The notes under the pieces are model-generated. The model saw only the letters and a list, made by a program, of their open reading frames with translations. It was not told the origin of the DNA and searched no databases. From the NCBI GenBank assembly GCA_025352885.1, contig JANXRZ010000197.1:56696-120695 (forward strand): 64,000 bases of DNA, read 5' to 3'. Origin of the DNA: Pseudomonadota bacterium. Its GTDB lineage: Bacteria; Pseudomonadota; Gammaproteobacteria; Burkholderiales; SG8-39. The translations under genes and the position numbers were made by a program. Below, piece by piece: positions 9,813 to 18,691 of this stretch. The first letter of the stretch is position 1; the number at the start of each line of letters is the position of its first letter.

Positions 9813-11263
9813 TGGAAATCCGCTGCAAAGCCCGGTGCAGGCGTGAAGCCGAGGTCGCCGCGCGCGATCACGGCCTCGCGTCCCCCATGCGACGCGAGCA
9901 ACTCGGCCTGACGCTTTTTCGCCCGCCGGTCGACTTCTTCTGGATCGCAGATCGCATAAAGCTTGGCGCGGCACTCGGCGAGGATCGCGGCATGCTGCGC
10001 ATCCTCCGCGAGATCGTTTGCCTCATCCGGGTCGGCCGCGAGGTCGAAAAGCTGCGGCGGATACTTGGCGTAGTGCACGTACTTCCAGCGGCCGTTGCGG
10101 ATCGCGAACGCGCCGGTCGTCGTGCCCATGCCGTGATATTCGGAAAGCACAGTGCGGGACGGCGCCCGGCCGGCTGCGACGTCGAGCAGCGAGACGCCCG
10201 GATGGGTGTCCTTCACCGAGGCGAAAGGGACGCCCGCGGTCTCGACGATTGTCGGATAGCAGTCGACGTGGCTGACGGGCGTCTCCACGCGCTTGCCCGC
10301 TTCGATGCCGGGACCTGCGAGGATCAGCGGCACGCCGGCGATCTCGTCGTACATGGTCGACTTCCCCCAGAGGCCTCGCGAGCCGAGGTTGTCCCCGTGG
10401 TCGCTCGTGTACATCACGCGCGTGTTGCCCGAAAGGCCGGCGGCCTCGAGCGCGCTCAACACCTTGCCGATGTTCTCGTCGACATACGAGACAAGGCCGA
10501 AATAGCCCGCGATCGCGCGCTTCACGTCGGCCTCGGACTCGAAGTAATCGTCGTAGCAGAACGAATTGCGGTAGTCCTCGAGATACGGGTGAAGCGGCCT
10601 CTCTTCCCGCTTGTAGAGCTTGGGCATCGGCAGGTCGCGGTTCCAGTACTTGTAGTAATGCTCGGGCGGTGCGGTCAGCGGGAAATGCGGCGCGACAAAG
10701 GACACGAAGAGGACCCAGGGCTTGTCGTCTTCTTTGACGCCTTCCTCACGCAGCCAGACCTGCGCGCGCGAGCAGATCTCCTTGTCGTAGAACGTGTACG
10801 GCGATTCGCCCGGCCCGGCCATGGCGGCCATTTTCTTCGCGCCGCCCCGGCGCGGCAGGTCCTCCCGCACGAGGCCCATCAGATCGCCCTTGCCCTCGAT
10901 GATGTGCATGGGGATCTGCTCTTCGGTGAAGCCATGGTCCTCGCCCGAAAGATGGAAGTGCAGCTTGCCGATGGACACCACCCGATGGCCGCGGCTGCGC
11001 AGCACGTGATGCCACGACGGGATCGTGCCGTCGTAGGCATCGGCGTTATCCCAGAAGCCGATCTGGTGAATGTACTTGCCGCAGGCGAAACCGGCTCTCG
11101 CGGGAATGCACACCGGGCTCGTCGTGTAGGCGCTCGTGAATGTCGTGCCCCGCGCGGCGAGCGCATCGAGGTTGGGCGTCTGCACGACCGGATGGCCGGC
11201 ATACCCCGCCACCTTGGGGTTGTGCTCGTCGGACATGATGACCAGGAAGTTGGGCGCTTTCAC
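9809..11263 (-). CDS. Cys-type sulfatase / alkaline phosphatase superfamily hydrolase
   Basis: MKAPNFLVIMSDEHNPKVAGYAGHP..., CXPXR motif in TSPVCIPARAGF, YTSDHGDNLGSRG. Confidence 0.92.
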   Translation of the reverse strand: MKAPNFLVIMSDEHNPKVAGYAGHPVVQTPNLDALAARGTTFTSAYTTSPVCIPARAGFACGKYIHQIGFWDNADAYDGTIPSWHHVLRSRGHRVVSIGKLHFHLSGEDHGFTEEQIPMHIIEGKGDLMGLVREDLPRRGGAKKMAAMAGPGESPYTFYDKEICSRAQVWLREEGVKEDDKPWVLFVSFVAPHFPLTAPPEHYYKYWNRDLPMPKLYKREERPLHPYLEDYRNSFCYDDYFESEADVKRAIAGYFGLVSYVDENIGKVLSALEAAGLSGNTRVMYTSDHGDNLGSRGLWGKSTMYDEIAGVPLILAGPGIEAGKRVETPVSHVDCYPTIVETAGVPFASVKDTHPGVSLLDVAAGRAPSRTVLSEYHGMGTTTGAFAIRNGRWKYVHYAKYPPQLFDLAADPDEANDLAEDAQHAAILAECRAKLYAICDPEEVDRRAKKRQAELLASHGGREAVIARGDLGFTPAPGFAADFQ

Positions 11264-11350
11264 TCACTCCTCCATATTACAAATTGAATATACGTATTGG
11301 CTTGAAAGGGGCATGGTCATTGGGTCTACGTAATTAAATGTTCGAGATTT

Positions 11351-11689
11351 TCAGCTTATGCCGAGCAACTCCACCTCGAACACGAGCGTTGCGTTCGCCG
11401 GAATGACGCCACCCGCGCCGCGCGCGCCGTAGCCAAGCGAGGGCGGGATGGTGAGCTTGCGCGAGCCGCCGATCTTCATGCCGGCGACGCCTTCGTCCCA
11501 GCCCTTGATGACCTGGCCGCCCCCCAGGCGGAATTCGAACGGGTCGCCCCGGTCCTTGCTCGAGTCGAACTTGGTGCCGTCCATGAGCCAGCCCGTGTAG
11601 TGCACGCTGACCTGGGCGCCTTTCTTCGCTTCGGCGCCGGTGCCTTCGGTGAGGTCCTGGTAAGTCAAACCGTTCGGGGTGGTGGGCAT
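11351..11689 (-). CDS. FKBP-type peptidyl-prolyl cis-trans isomerase
   Basis: [27 protein letters not shown]...[50 protein letters not shown]. Confidence 0.95.
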   Translation of the reverse strand: MPTTPNGLTYQDLTEGTGAEAKKGAQVSVHYTGWLMDGTKFDSSKDRGDPFEFRLGGGQVIKGWDEGVAGMKIGGSRKLTIPPSLGYGARGAGGVIPANATLVFEVELLGIS

Positions 11690-11704
11690 GGCAGTCCTCT
11701 CGGG

Positions 11705-12496
11705 TTAAAGGGGCGCATTCTGCCTGATCTGGCTGTGCCCGAGCGCGCCGAGCGCAAGCGCGACACCGGCCAGGGCGTCCCATCCGGAGGTGTGCCCGAT
11801 CGAGTCGATGCGTTGAAGGTCGGGCGGTTGCCCCGACAGCAGCGCGACCATCGCGTCGTTCAGCGTTTCGCCGCACTCCCCCTCGGCCGCGCAAGCGAGA
11901 TGGGCATAGCTGATCCGGCTGGTAGCGGTTGTGGCAATCGGCAGGGCCCAGCCTGCGAGTCGCGTTGCCGCTTCTTTGAACCCGGCGGCGTGCAACGCGC
12001 ATAGCACGCCCCCGACCAGGTCATCGCCCGAAGGCGTGAGCCCGGGGCCCAGTCCGATGAGGCCGGCGGCGGCGTCGGGTGTCCCGTCTGGTTTTGCGAT
12101 CCACTGGTCCAAGGATTTGACCGCATCGGGGCGGTCGCGCGAACCGTCGAGCAGATAGCCAAGGCCCTCGGATGGCAGCGTGCTCCGGGCACTCTTACTG
12201 AGTTGATCGAGCGACTCGAGGACGAGGGAGGGTTCGAAAGCCGGCGCGGGCCGTGGCCGCCAGGATGTGGCGCCTGAGAGATCGGTTCGAACCGAGTCAC
12301 CTGCTCGAAGACCTGTCGGCAAGAATTCGCAGACCGCGTTGAGGGGCCCGTTGCCGAGCACGCCGATGCAAGCCAGGCCCGCCGCAGTTTCGACATAAGC
12401 GCTGCGCTCGAAGACCGCGAGCACTCTTGCGTCACCTTTACCCAGCACGGCCTGCGCCAATCGCCCGACGGAGACGACTTTAACCGGCGACGACAT
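11705..12496 (-). CDS. allH: DUF2877 / AllH-like protein (putative oxamate carbamoyltransferase component)
   Basis: LIGLGPGLTPSGDDLVGGVLCAL motif; overlaps carbamate kinase and lies next to DUF1116 and FdrA genes. Confidence 0.75.
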   Translation of the reverse strand: MSSPVKVVSVGRLAQAVLGKGDARVLAVFERSAYVETAAGLACIGVLGNGPLNAVCEFLPTGLRAGDSVRTDLSGATSWRPRPAPAFEPSLVLESLDQLSKSARSTLPSEGLGYLLDGSRDRPDAVKSLDQWIAKPDGTPDAAAGLIGLGPGLTPSGDDLVGGVLCALHAAGFKEAATRLAGWALPIATTATSRISYAHLACAAEGECGETLNDAMVALLSGQPPDLQRIDSIGHTSGWDALAGVALALGALGHSQIRQNAPL

Positions 12497-13433
12497 GCGT
12501 CCCGGTTTCGCCTTTGAGGGCGGGCAGCGCCTCGTCGAGGTGCGCGATGATCGCGCGCTTGCCGCCGCCGGCAATGAAGGAGAGGGCCGCCTCGATCTTC
12601 GGCCCCATGCTGCCCTTTGCGAAATGGCCTTCGGCCTGGTAGCCCTTGAGGTCGGCGGCGCCAACCGTGTCGAGGGCGCGCTGGTTCTTCTTTCCGAAAT
12701 GCACGGACACTTTCTCAACCGCCGTCAGGATCATGAGCGTGTCCACGCCAAGCTGGTTCGCGAGCAGGGCCGACGTCAGATCCTTGTCGATAACGGCCGC
12801 GATGCCCTGGTGAGAGCGGTCTGCGCGGTGAACGACCGGAATGCCGCCGCCGCCAGCCGCGATCACCGCAATGCCCTGCTCGAAGAGGGATTCGATGAGG
12901 TCGATGTCGAGGATCTTCCTGGGCCGCGGCGAAGGCACGACATAGCGCCAGCCGCGTCCTGCGTCTTCCATCATCGTCCAGCCAAGCTGCGTCTCCAGGT
13001 CGCGCGCTTCCTCGGGGGAGAAGAAAGGCCCGATCGGCTTGGAGGGATTTTTGAACGCCGGATCGTTCGCGTCGACTTCCACGCGCGTGATCAGGCAAGC
13101 GACGCGCCGCTCGTGCTCGGCGCGCGCGAGTTCGTCTTCCATGCCCTGCATCATGAGGTGCGCGATCCCGCCCTGGCTGTGCGCGACGCAGACGTCGAGC
13201 CGCATCGGCGGGACCTGCGCGCGCGCGTAGTACTGGCGCAGCAGGATCTTGCCGACGACCGGGCCGTTGCCGTGCGTGAGGATGAGCTTGTTGTCCAGCG
13301 CAAGCACGGGCAGCAGAGAACGCGCGGCGCGCGCGGCCACGATTTCCTGTTCCTCGGTGGTGCCGCGGATGTTCTCGGGGTGCGTGGCGTTGCCGCCGAT
13401 CGCGATGACAAGACGCTCTGGAAGGGGATCCAT
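12480..13433 (-). CDS. arcC: Carbamate kinase family protein
   Basis: MDPLPERLVIAIGGNATHPENIRGTTEEQ... LILTHGNGPVVGKILLRQ... VIAAGGGGIPVV; amino acid kinase fold. Confidence 0.92.
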   Translation of the reverse strand: MDPLPERLVIAIGGNATHPENIRGTTEEQEIVAARAARSLLPVLALDNKLILTHGNGPVVGKILLRQYYARAQVPPMRLDVCVAHSQGGIAHLMMQGMEDELARAEHERRVACLITRVEVDANDPAFKNPSKPIGPFFSPEEARDLETQLGWTMMEDAGRGWRYVVPSPRPRKILDIDLIESLFEQGIAVIAAGGGGIPVVHRADRSHQGIAAVIDKDLTSALLANQLGVDTLMILTAVEKVSVHFGKKNQRALDTVGAADLKGYQAEGHFAKGSMGPKIEAALSFIAGGGKRAIIAHLDEALPALKGETGTHVVAG

Positions 13434-13524
13434 TCTGGCGATCATAGCAGCGTGCCGGTATAATTTTCGAAACGCGGCCGGGCTGTTCGCACCCGAATTG
13501 CGCCGCGCTGCGGATCACAAACTC

Positions 13525-14949
13525 ATGTCCATCCAGAACCTCCTCTCCGGCGTCCCGAGTGTCGTCAATATCGGCCTGTCCGGCTTCGCCGCGGATCTCG
13601 CCGCGCAGGGCACGCCGGTCGTGCAAGTCGATTGGCGGCCGCCTGCGCAGGGCAAGAAGCAGTTCGTCGACCTGCTGGCCTTGCTCTCGGCGTTCGACGC
13701 GCGCATCGCCAAGGCGAATGACGAGGCGCTCAAAAGGATGCTCGCCGCCAACCCGGTGCTCCTCGATGTCCGGCCGGCAGGCGAAGTGATCAAGGGACTT
13801 GGCGAGAGGGTGCTCCTGCATTCCGGGCCGCCGATCGCCTGGGAGCGCATGTGCGGGCCCATGCAGGGCGCAGTAGCCGGCGCGATCGTCTTCGAAGGCT
13901 GGGCGAGCGACCTCGATTCGGCCGCGGCCCTCGCTTCATCCGGCGGTGTGCAGTTTCATCCGAACCACCATTTCGATGCCGTGGGGCCCATGACCGGCAT
14001 CACGACGCGGTCCATGCCCGTGATGGTGGTGGAGAACAAAACCTTCCGGAATCGCGCTTACTGCATGATCAACGAGGGCCTCGGCAAGGTGATGCGGTTC
14101 GGGGCGAACGACGGTGAAGTGATCGCCCGCCTGCATTGGCTTGCAGAGAGCTTCGGACCGGCCTTCGGCACGGCGCTGCGCCGTGCCGGCGGCCTCGAGC
14201 TTGCGCCGCTCGTCTCGCGCGGCCTCGCGATGGGCGACGAGATGCACCAGCGCAATGTCGCCTGTTCGGCGCTGACGCTGCGCGCTCTTGCGCCGCACCT
14301 TGCCAAGGCGGGGACGAGCTCCGACCAGCTCTCCAAAATCCTCGCCTTCATCGCCGGGAACGAGCAGTTCTTCCTCAACATCGGCATGGTGATGGGCAAG
14401 AGCATCATGGATCCCGTGCGCGGAATCGAGGATTCGAGCGTGGTCACGGCCATGTGCCGCAACGGCACGGACTTCGGCGTGCGGGTTTCCGGCACCGGCG
14501 ACCAGTGGTTCACCGCGCCGGTCGAAATGCCGCAGGGCCTTTACTTCCCGGGCTACTCCGAGAAGGACGCCAATCCCGACATGGGCGATTCGGCCATCAT
14601 GGAAACGATAGGGATCGGTGCATTTGCGATGGCCACGGCGCCTTCGGTGGTCGGGTTCGTCGGCGCAGGCAGCGTAAAGGATGCTTACGCTTTCACGGCC
14701 GCGATGTCCGAGATCACGCTTGCAAAGAATCCGCGCTGGACGATGCCGTCGCTCGACGGGCAGGGCGTCCCAACGGGAATAGACGTGCGCCGTGTGGTGG
14801 ACACGGGGATCCAGCCGGCCATCAACACGGGCATCGCTCATCGCAAGCCCGGCGTCGGACAAGTCGGCGCAGGTGTGGCACGCGCGCCGCTTGCGTGCTT
14901 CGAGCAGGCGCTCGTTGCGTTGGCCGGGCGACTTGGGGCCAAGGCATGA
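13525..14949 (+). CDS. allG: DUF1116 family protein (YlbE/AllG-like)
   Basis: MSIQNLLSGVPSVVNIGLSGFAADLAAQGTPVVQVDWRPPAQG... and DUF1116-like body; paired with FdrA through ATGA overlap. Confidence 0.85.
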   Translation: MSIQNLLSGVPSVVNIGLSGFAADLAAQGTPVVQVDWRPPAQGKKQFVDLLALLSAFDARIAKANDEALKRMLAANPVLLDVRPAGEVIKGLGERVLLHSGPPIAWERMCGPMQGAVAGAIVFEGWASDLDSAAALASSGGVQFHPNHHFDAVGPMTGITTRSMPVMVVENKTFRNRAYCMINEGLGKVMRFGANDGEVIARLHWLAESFGPAFGTALRRAGGLELAPLVSRGLAMGDEMHQRNVACSALTLRALAPHLAKAGTSSDQLSKILAFIAGNEQFFLNIGMVMGKSIMDPVRGIEDSSVVTAMCRNGTDFGVRVSGTGDQWFTAPVEMPQGLYFPGYSEKDANPDMGDSAIMETIGIGAFAMATAPSVVGFVGAGSVKDAYAFTAAMSEITLAKNPRWTMPSLDGQGVPTGIDVRRVVDTGIQPAINTGIAHRKPGVGQVGAGVARAPLACFEQALVALAGRLGAKA

Positions 14950-16388
14950 GCGTGGTCGTCAATCGCGTCCGTCGCGGGTTCTACGCGGATTCGGTTGCGC
15001 TCATGCGCATCTCGCGCAGCGTGTCTGCGGTTTCCGGCGTCGAAGAGGCGTCGTTGATGATCGGCACGCCGGCGAATCGCGACCTGCTTGCGGGTTCGGG
15101 CCTGCTCGCGGAGGAGGGAAAGAAAGCGCAGGCCGACGACCTCATCATCGCCTTGCGCGCCACGAACCAGGCTGGGGCGGATGCCGCGCTACAGGAAGCG
15201 GACAAACTGCTCGCAGGCGGGCAGTCCAACGCGGCGCAGGGCAGAGTGCAGGCCGTTCGCAGCTTTGGATCTGCGCTCGCGATGCGGCCCGAAGCGAATC
15301 TCGCGCTGATTTCGGTGCCCGGCGAATTCGCTGCGGCGGAAGCCCGGCGCGCCCTTGAGCGCGGGCTCCACGTGATGATGTTTTCCGACAACGTTCCCGT
15401 CGAGGAGGAGATCGCGCTCAAGCGCCTCGCGCTCTCGAAGGGCCTTCTCCTGATGGGACCCGACTGCGGCACGGCGCTTATCAGCGGCGCGCCGATCGCA
15501 TTTGCCAATGTCGTGCCGCGCGGCGACGTGGGATTGATTTCCGCATCGGGGACCGGCCTCCAGGAAGTGAGTTGCTTGCTGGCGAGGGCCGGACGAGGCG
15601 TGTCGCATGGAATCGGCGTCGGCGGGCGCGACCTCTCGGAGGAGGTCGGCGGGCTCATGACGCTTGCCGCATTCGATGCGCTCGAAGCGGATCCCGGAAC
15701 GCGTCACATCGTGATCGTCTCCAAGCCGCCGGCGCAAAGCGTCGCAGATCGCATCCACGCACGCGTCGCGCGCAGCACCAAGCCGGTGACCCTGTGCCTG
15801 CTGGGCGCAGGCGGCACGACGCTTGCCTCTGCCACGGAAAAGGTGCTCGGCCATGCGCTTCCCCAGGGCGCGTTGCCTGAGGTGCAAAAGCGCCCCGGCT
15901 GGGTGCGTGGCCTCTACAGCGGCGGCACCCTCTGCAACGAAGCGCAGATCGTACTGCTCGGGGCCGGCCTCAAGGTGAGCTCGAATGTGCCGGTTCCCGG
16001 CGCAACGGAAACGACGAAACTCGAAATGGATGCGCACACCCTCATCGACCTCGGCGACGACGACTACACGCGCGGCCGCCCGCATCCGATGATCGATCCG
16101 CAATTGCGCAACGAATTGCTTTCGCGGACGCTCGCGGACCCGGGTGTCGCCGTCATCCTGCTCGATGTAGTGATCGGCCATGGCGCACATGAGGACCCCG
16201 CAGGATTGATCGCGCAGGCCATCGTCGCCTGCGCCGCAAAGAAGCCGGTCGTCGTGGCGTCCGTCACCGGTACCGATGCAGATCCGCAGAATTATTCACG
16301 GCAGGTGGCGAAGCTCGCTTCCGCTGGCGTACTCGTCGCGGGCTCGAACGCGCAAGCCGCCGCACTGGCCGGCCGAGTGATCGCCTGA
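14946..16388 (+). CDS. fdrA: FdrA/AllF-like acyl-CoA synthetase-fold protein
   Basis: MSVVVNRVRRGFYADSVALMRISRSVSAVSGVEEASLMIGTPANRDLL..., LISASGTGLQEVSCLLARAG; follows DUF1116. Confidence 0.88.
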   Translation: MSVVVNRVRRGFYADSVALMRISRSVSAVSGVEEASLMIGTPANRDLLAGSGLLAEEGKKAQADDLIIALRATNQAGADAALQEADKLLAGGQSNAAQGRVQAVRSFGSALAMRPEANLALISVPGEFAAAEARRALERGLHVMMFSDNVPVEEEIALKRLALSKGLLLMGPDCGTALISGAPIAFANVVPRGDVGLISASGTGLQEVSCLLARAGRGVSHGIGVGGRDLSEEVGGLMTLAAFDALEADPGTRHIVIVSKPPAQSVADRIHARVARSTKPVTLCLLGAGGTTLASATEKVLGHALPQGALPEVQKRPGWVRGLYSGGTLCNEAQIVLLGAGLKVSSNVPVPGATETTKLEMDAHTLIDLGDDDYTRGRPHPMIDPQLRNELLSRTLADPGVAVILLDVVIGHGAHEDPAGLIAQAIVACAAKKPVVVASVTGTDADPQNYSRQVAKLASAGVLVAGSNAQAAALAGRVIA

Positions 16389-16509
16389 TCCCTGTGTCGC
16401 TGCTGCCCATGCAGCGAACTGGCAGTGTTCCCCGCAGTCTTCCCTATGTTAAGCTGCCCGAAAATTCGGATGCAGCGCCTTGAGGAACACCTAAAAAGGG
16501 GAGCAAAGG

Positions 16510-16902
16510 ATGCGAGTCGGATTGCTGGTGGTGGCGGGGATTGCGTTGATCGGGTTCGTCACAGTTGCGGTGGTTCTGCCGCAGATGGCAGGAGGGGAAA
16601 CCCGCGACGCCGCTGCGGTGCTCGTTTCCGGGACGAATCCGGCCAAGGCCGAAGTGACCGCTGCGGCCGAAAAAGCCGGCAACCTCACCGGCGCGGGGTC
16701 CAACGTCAAGCTCGCGTCCAAGAACGATCCCAAGTACGGCGAACTCAAGTGGATCGTCGAGCCGGGCGGAATGATTCGCGGCTGGAACGAAAAGAACGCA
16801 ATCGAAATCGCGCTGACCCCGACGCTTGCCGCGGGAAAAGTGGCCTGGACCTGCAAAGGCTACCCGGGTGACTCGATGCCCGTGACGTGCGGTGGAAGGT
16901 AG
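16510..16902 (+). CDS. Membrane-anchored hypothetical protein with pilin-like C-terminal domain
   Basis: N-terminal TM (MRVGLLVVAGIALIGFVTVAVVL); C-terminus AAGKVAWTCKGYPGDSMPVTCGGR resembles type IV pilin C-termini (WTC...C). Confidence 0.6.
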   Translation: MRVGLLVVAGIALIGFVTVAVVLPQMAGGETRDAAAVLVSGTNPAKAEVTAAAEKAGNLTGAGSNVKLASKNDPKYGELKWIVEPGGMIRGWNEKNAIEIALTPTLAAGKVAWTCKGYPGDSMPVTCGGR

Positions 16903-16930
16903 GAGGGAGGAGGTAGGGAAGCGCTGCTAA

Positions 16931-18691
16931 TCAAGTCGAGCTAGGCTGCTTTCTTAGTTCTTCGGCGCGGGCAACGGCAGCGGGAAGGTGAGGCTGCAGG
17001 TTGTTCTCCCCAAGCTTCACGAGGAAGCCGCTTCGCCGGATCAGTGAAAGGGGCTGGTCGTTCACATCGCATAGCAGCAAAGTGCCGCCCCGCCGGGCAA
17101 GCGTTTTTCGCAGCACGTCCAGCGTGTCCATGCCGGTCGTGTCGATGTTGATGACCTTCTGCAGGTCGAGGATCATGATTTTCGGCGGCGGTGTGGCGTC
17201 ATCGGCTTCGATCAGCGTCTCGAGCTTGCCAACCGCCCCGAAAAAGAGCGACCCGAAGATCCGGTAGGCCGCCGTATCGGGCGGGAGCGCAAGGCCTGCA
17301 GGCAGCGATGCCTCGCTGACCTGCTCGATGGTGGTCAGGCTCGAGACCCGGTAAATGAAGAACAGCGCAGCCAGCACCAGCCCCATTTCGACCGCTACGG
17401 TCAGGTCGATGATCACCGTCAGGAGGAACGTCGAGAGCATCACCGTGCGGTACTGGGGCGAGAACCAGCGCAGGCGCGGGAATTCCCGCCACTCGCCCAT
17501 GTTCCAGGCCACGAAGAGGAGGATCGCCGCCAGGGCGGCGAGCGGAACGTTCGAGGCCAGCGGCGCTGCGACGAGGACGATTGCCAGCAAAGTGAGCGAG
17601 TGAATGATGCCGGCGACAGGGGTCTTCGCGCCGGCCCGCACGTTGGTGGTCGTGCGCGCGATCGTTCCCGTCGCCGGCATGCCGCCGAAAAACGGCGAGA
17701 CGAAATTCGCGACGCCCTGCGCCATGAGTTCCTGGTTCGGGTCGTGGCGGTCGTCGATCATGCCGTCGGCCACCCGGGCGCACAGCAGCGATTCGATCGC
17801 GCCCAGCAGCGCGATTGTCACCGTCGGGGCGACGAGGTTGCGCGCCGCGTCCCATGAAAGCTCCGGGAATGTCAGCGACGGCAGGCCCACCGGAATGCCG
17901 CCGAAGCGCGAGCCGATCGTCTCCACCGGCAGGTTCAGGAGGGCAGTGGCCGCCGTGGCGAGGACCAGCGCGACGATCGTGCCGGGGAGGCGGGTCACCA
18001 GCGCCGTGCGGCCCGTCGTTGCGCCGTCCTGCCGAGACGTGACGAGCGTGCCCAGCCGCGGCCAGGCGATGATCACCGCCAGGCAAGCGAGCCCCATGGA
18101 AAACGTCATTGCGTCGGCCGTGTCGATCGCCTCGATGATGGCGCGCGTCGCATGGAAGAAATCCGCCGGCATCTTGTCGATTTTCAGGCCGAGGAGGTCC
18201 TTCACCTGCGACAGCGCGATGAGCACCGCAATGCCGTTCGTGAAGCCGATGATGATGGCGACGGGGATGAAGCGGATCAGCGAGCCGATCCTCGTGAGGC
18301 CCATGACGAAGAGCAGCACGCCGGCCATGACGGTGGAGATCATCAGGTTCGCAAGGCCGTGCTGCTGGATGATGCCGTAGACGATCACGATGAAGGCGCC
18401 TGCGGGCCCGCCGATCTGGACACGGGACCCTCCTAGCATCGAGATCAGCATGCCGCCCACGATGGCAGTGAAAATGCCGGCCTCGGGCTTGAGCCCGGAA
18501 GCGATCGCGAACGCCATGGCCAGGGGCAGCGCCACGATGCCGACAGTGATGCCGGCAATGAGATCAGCGACAAACGTGCTGCGGTCGTACCCTTTAAGGC
18601 AGTCGAGCAGCCGGGGTCGGAACGGGTGGAAAGGCAGGCCTACGCGGCGACGCGGGGAGGCACCGAGGTCTTCCACCCGGTCCTCCGCCAC
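16931..18691 (-). CDS. SulP/SLC26 family anion permease with STAS domain
   Basis: GTG start; YDRSTFVADLIAGITVGIVALPLAMAFAIASGLKPEAGIFTAIVGG...; C-terminal STAS-like KIMILDLQKVINIDTTGMDTLDVL. Confidence 0.93.
   Translation of the reverse strand: MAEDRVEDLGASPRRRVGLPFHPFRPRLLDCLKGYDRSTFVADLIAGITVGIVALPLAMAFAIASGLKPEAGIFTAIVGGMLISMLGGSRVQIGGPAGAFIVIVYGIIQQHGLANLMISTVMAGVLLFVMGLTRIGSLIRFIPVAIIIGFTNGIAVLIALSQVKDLLGLKIDKMPADFFHATRAIIEAIDTADAMTFSMGLACLAVIIAWPRLGTLVTSRQDGATTGRTALVTRLPGTIVALVLATAATALLNLPVETIGSRFGGIPVGLPSLTFPELSWDAARNLVAPTVTIALLGAIESLLCARVADGMIDDRHDPNQELMAQGVANFVSPFFGGMPATGTIARTTTNVRAGAKTPVAGIIHSLTLLAIVLVAAPLASNVPLAALAAILLFVAWNMGEWREFPRLRWFSPQYRTVMLSTFLLTVIIDLTVAVEMGLVLAALFFIYRVSSLTTIEQVSEASLPAGLALPPDTAAYRIFGSLFFGAVGKLETLIEADDATPPPKIMILDLQKVINIDTTGMDTLDVLRKTLARRGGTLLLCDVNDQPLSLIRRSGFLVKLGENNLQPHLPAAVARAEELRKQPSST

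Noticed and set aside
9812-11287. 491-aa plus-strand ORF antisense to the sulfatase
   Set aside because: Shadow ORF; no motifs, and the sulfatase frame is clearly real.
12495-13463. 322-aa plus-strand ORF antisense to carbamate kinase
   Set aside because: Shadow ORF over a clear amino acid kinase family gene.
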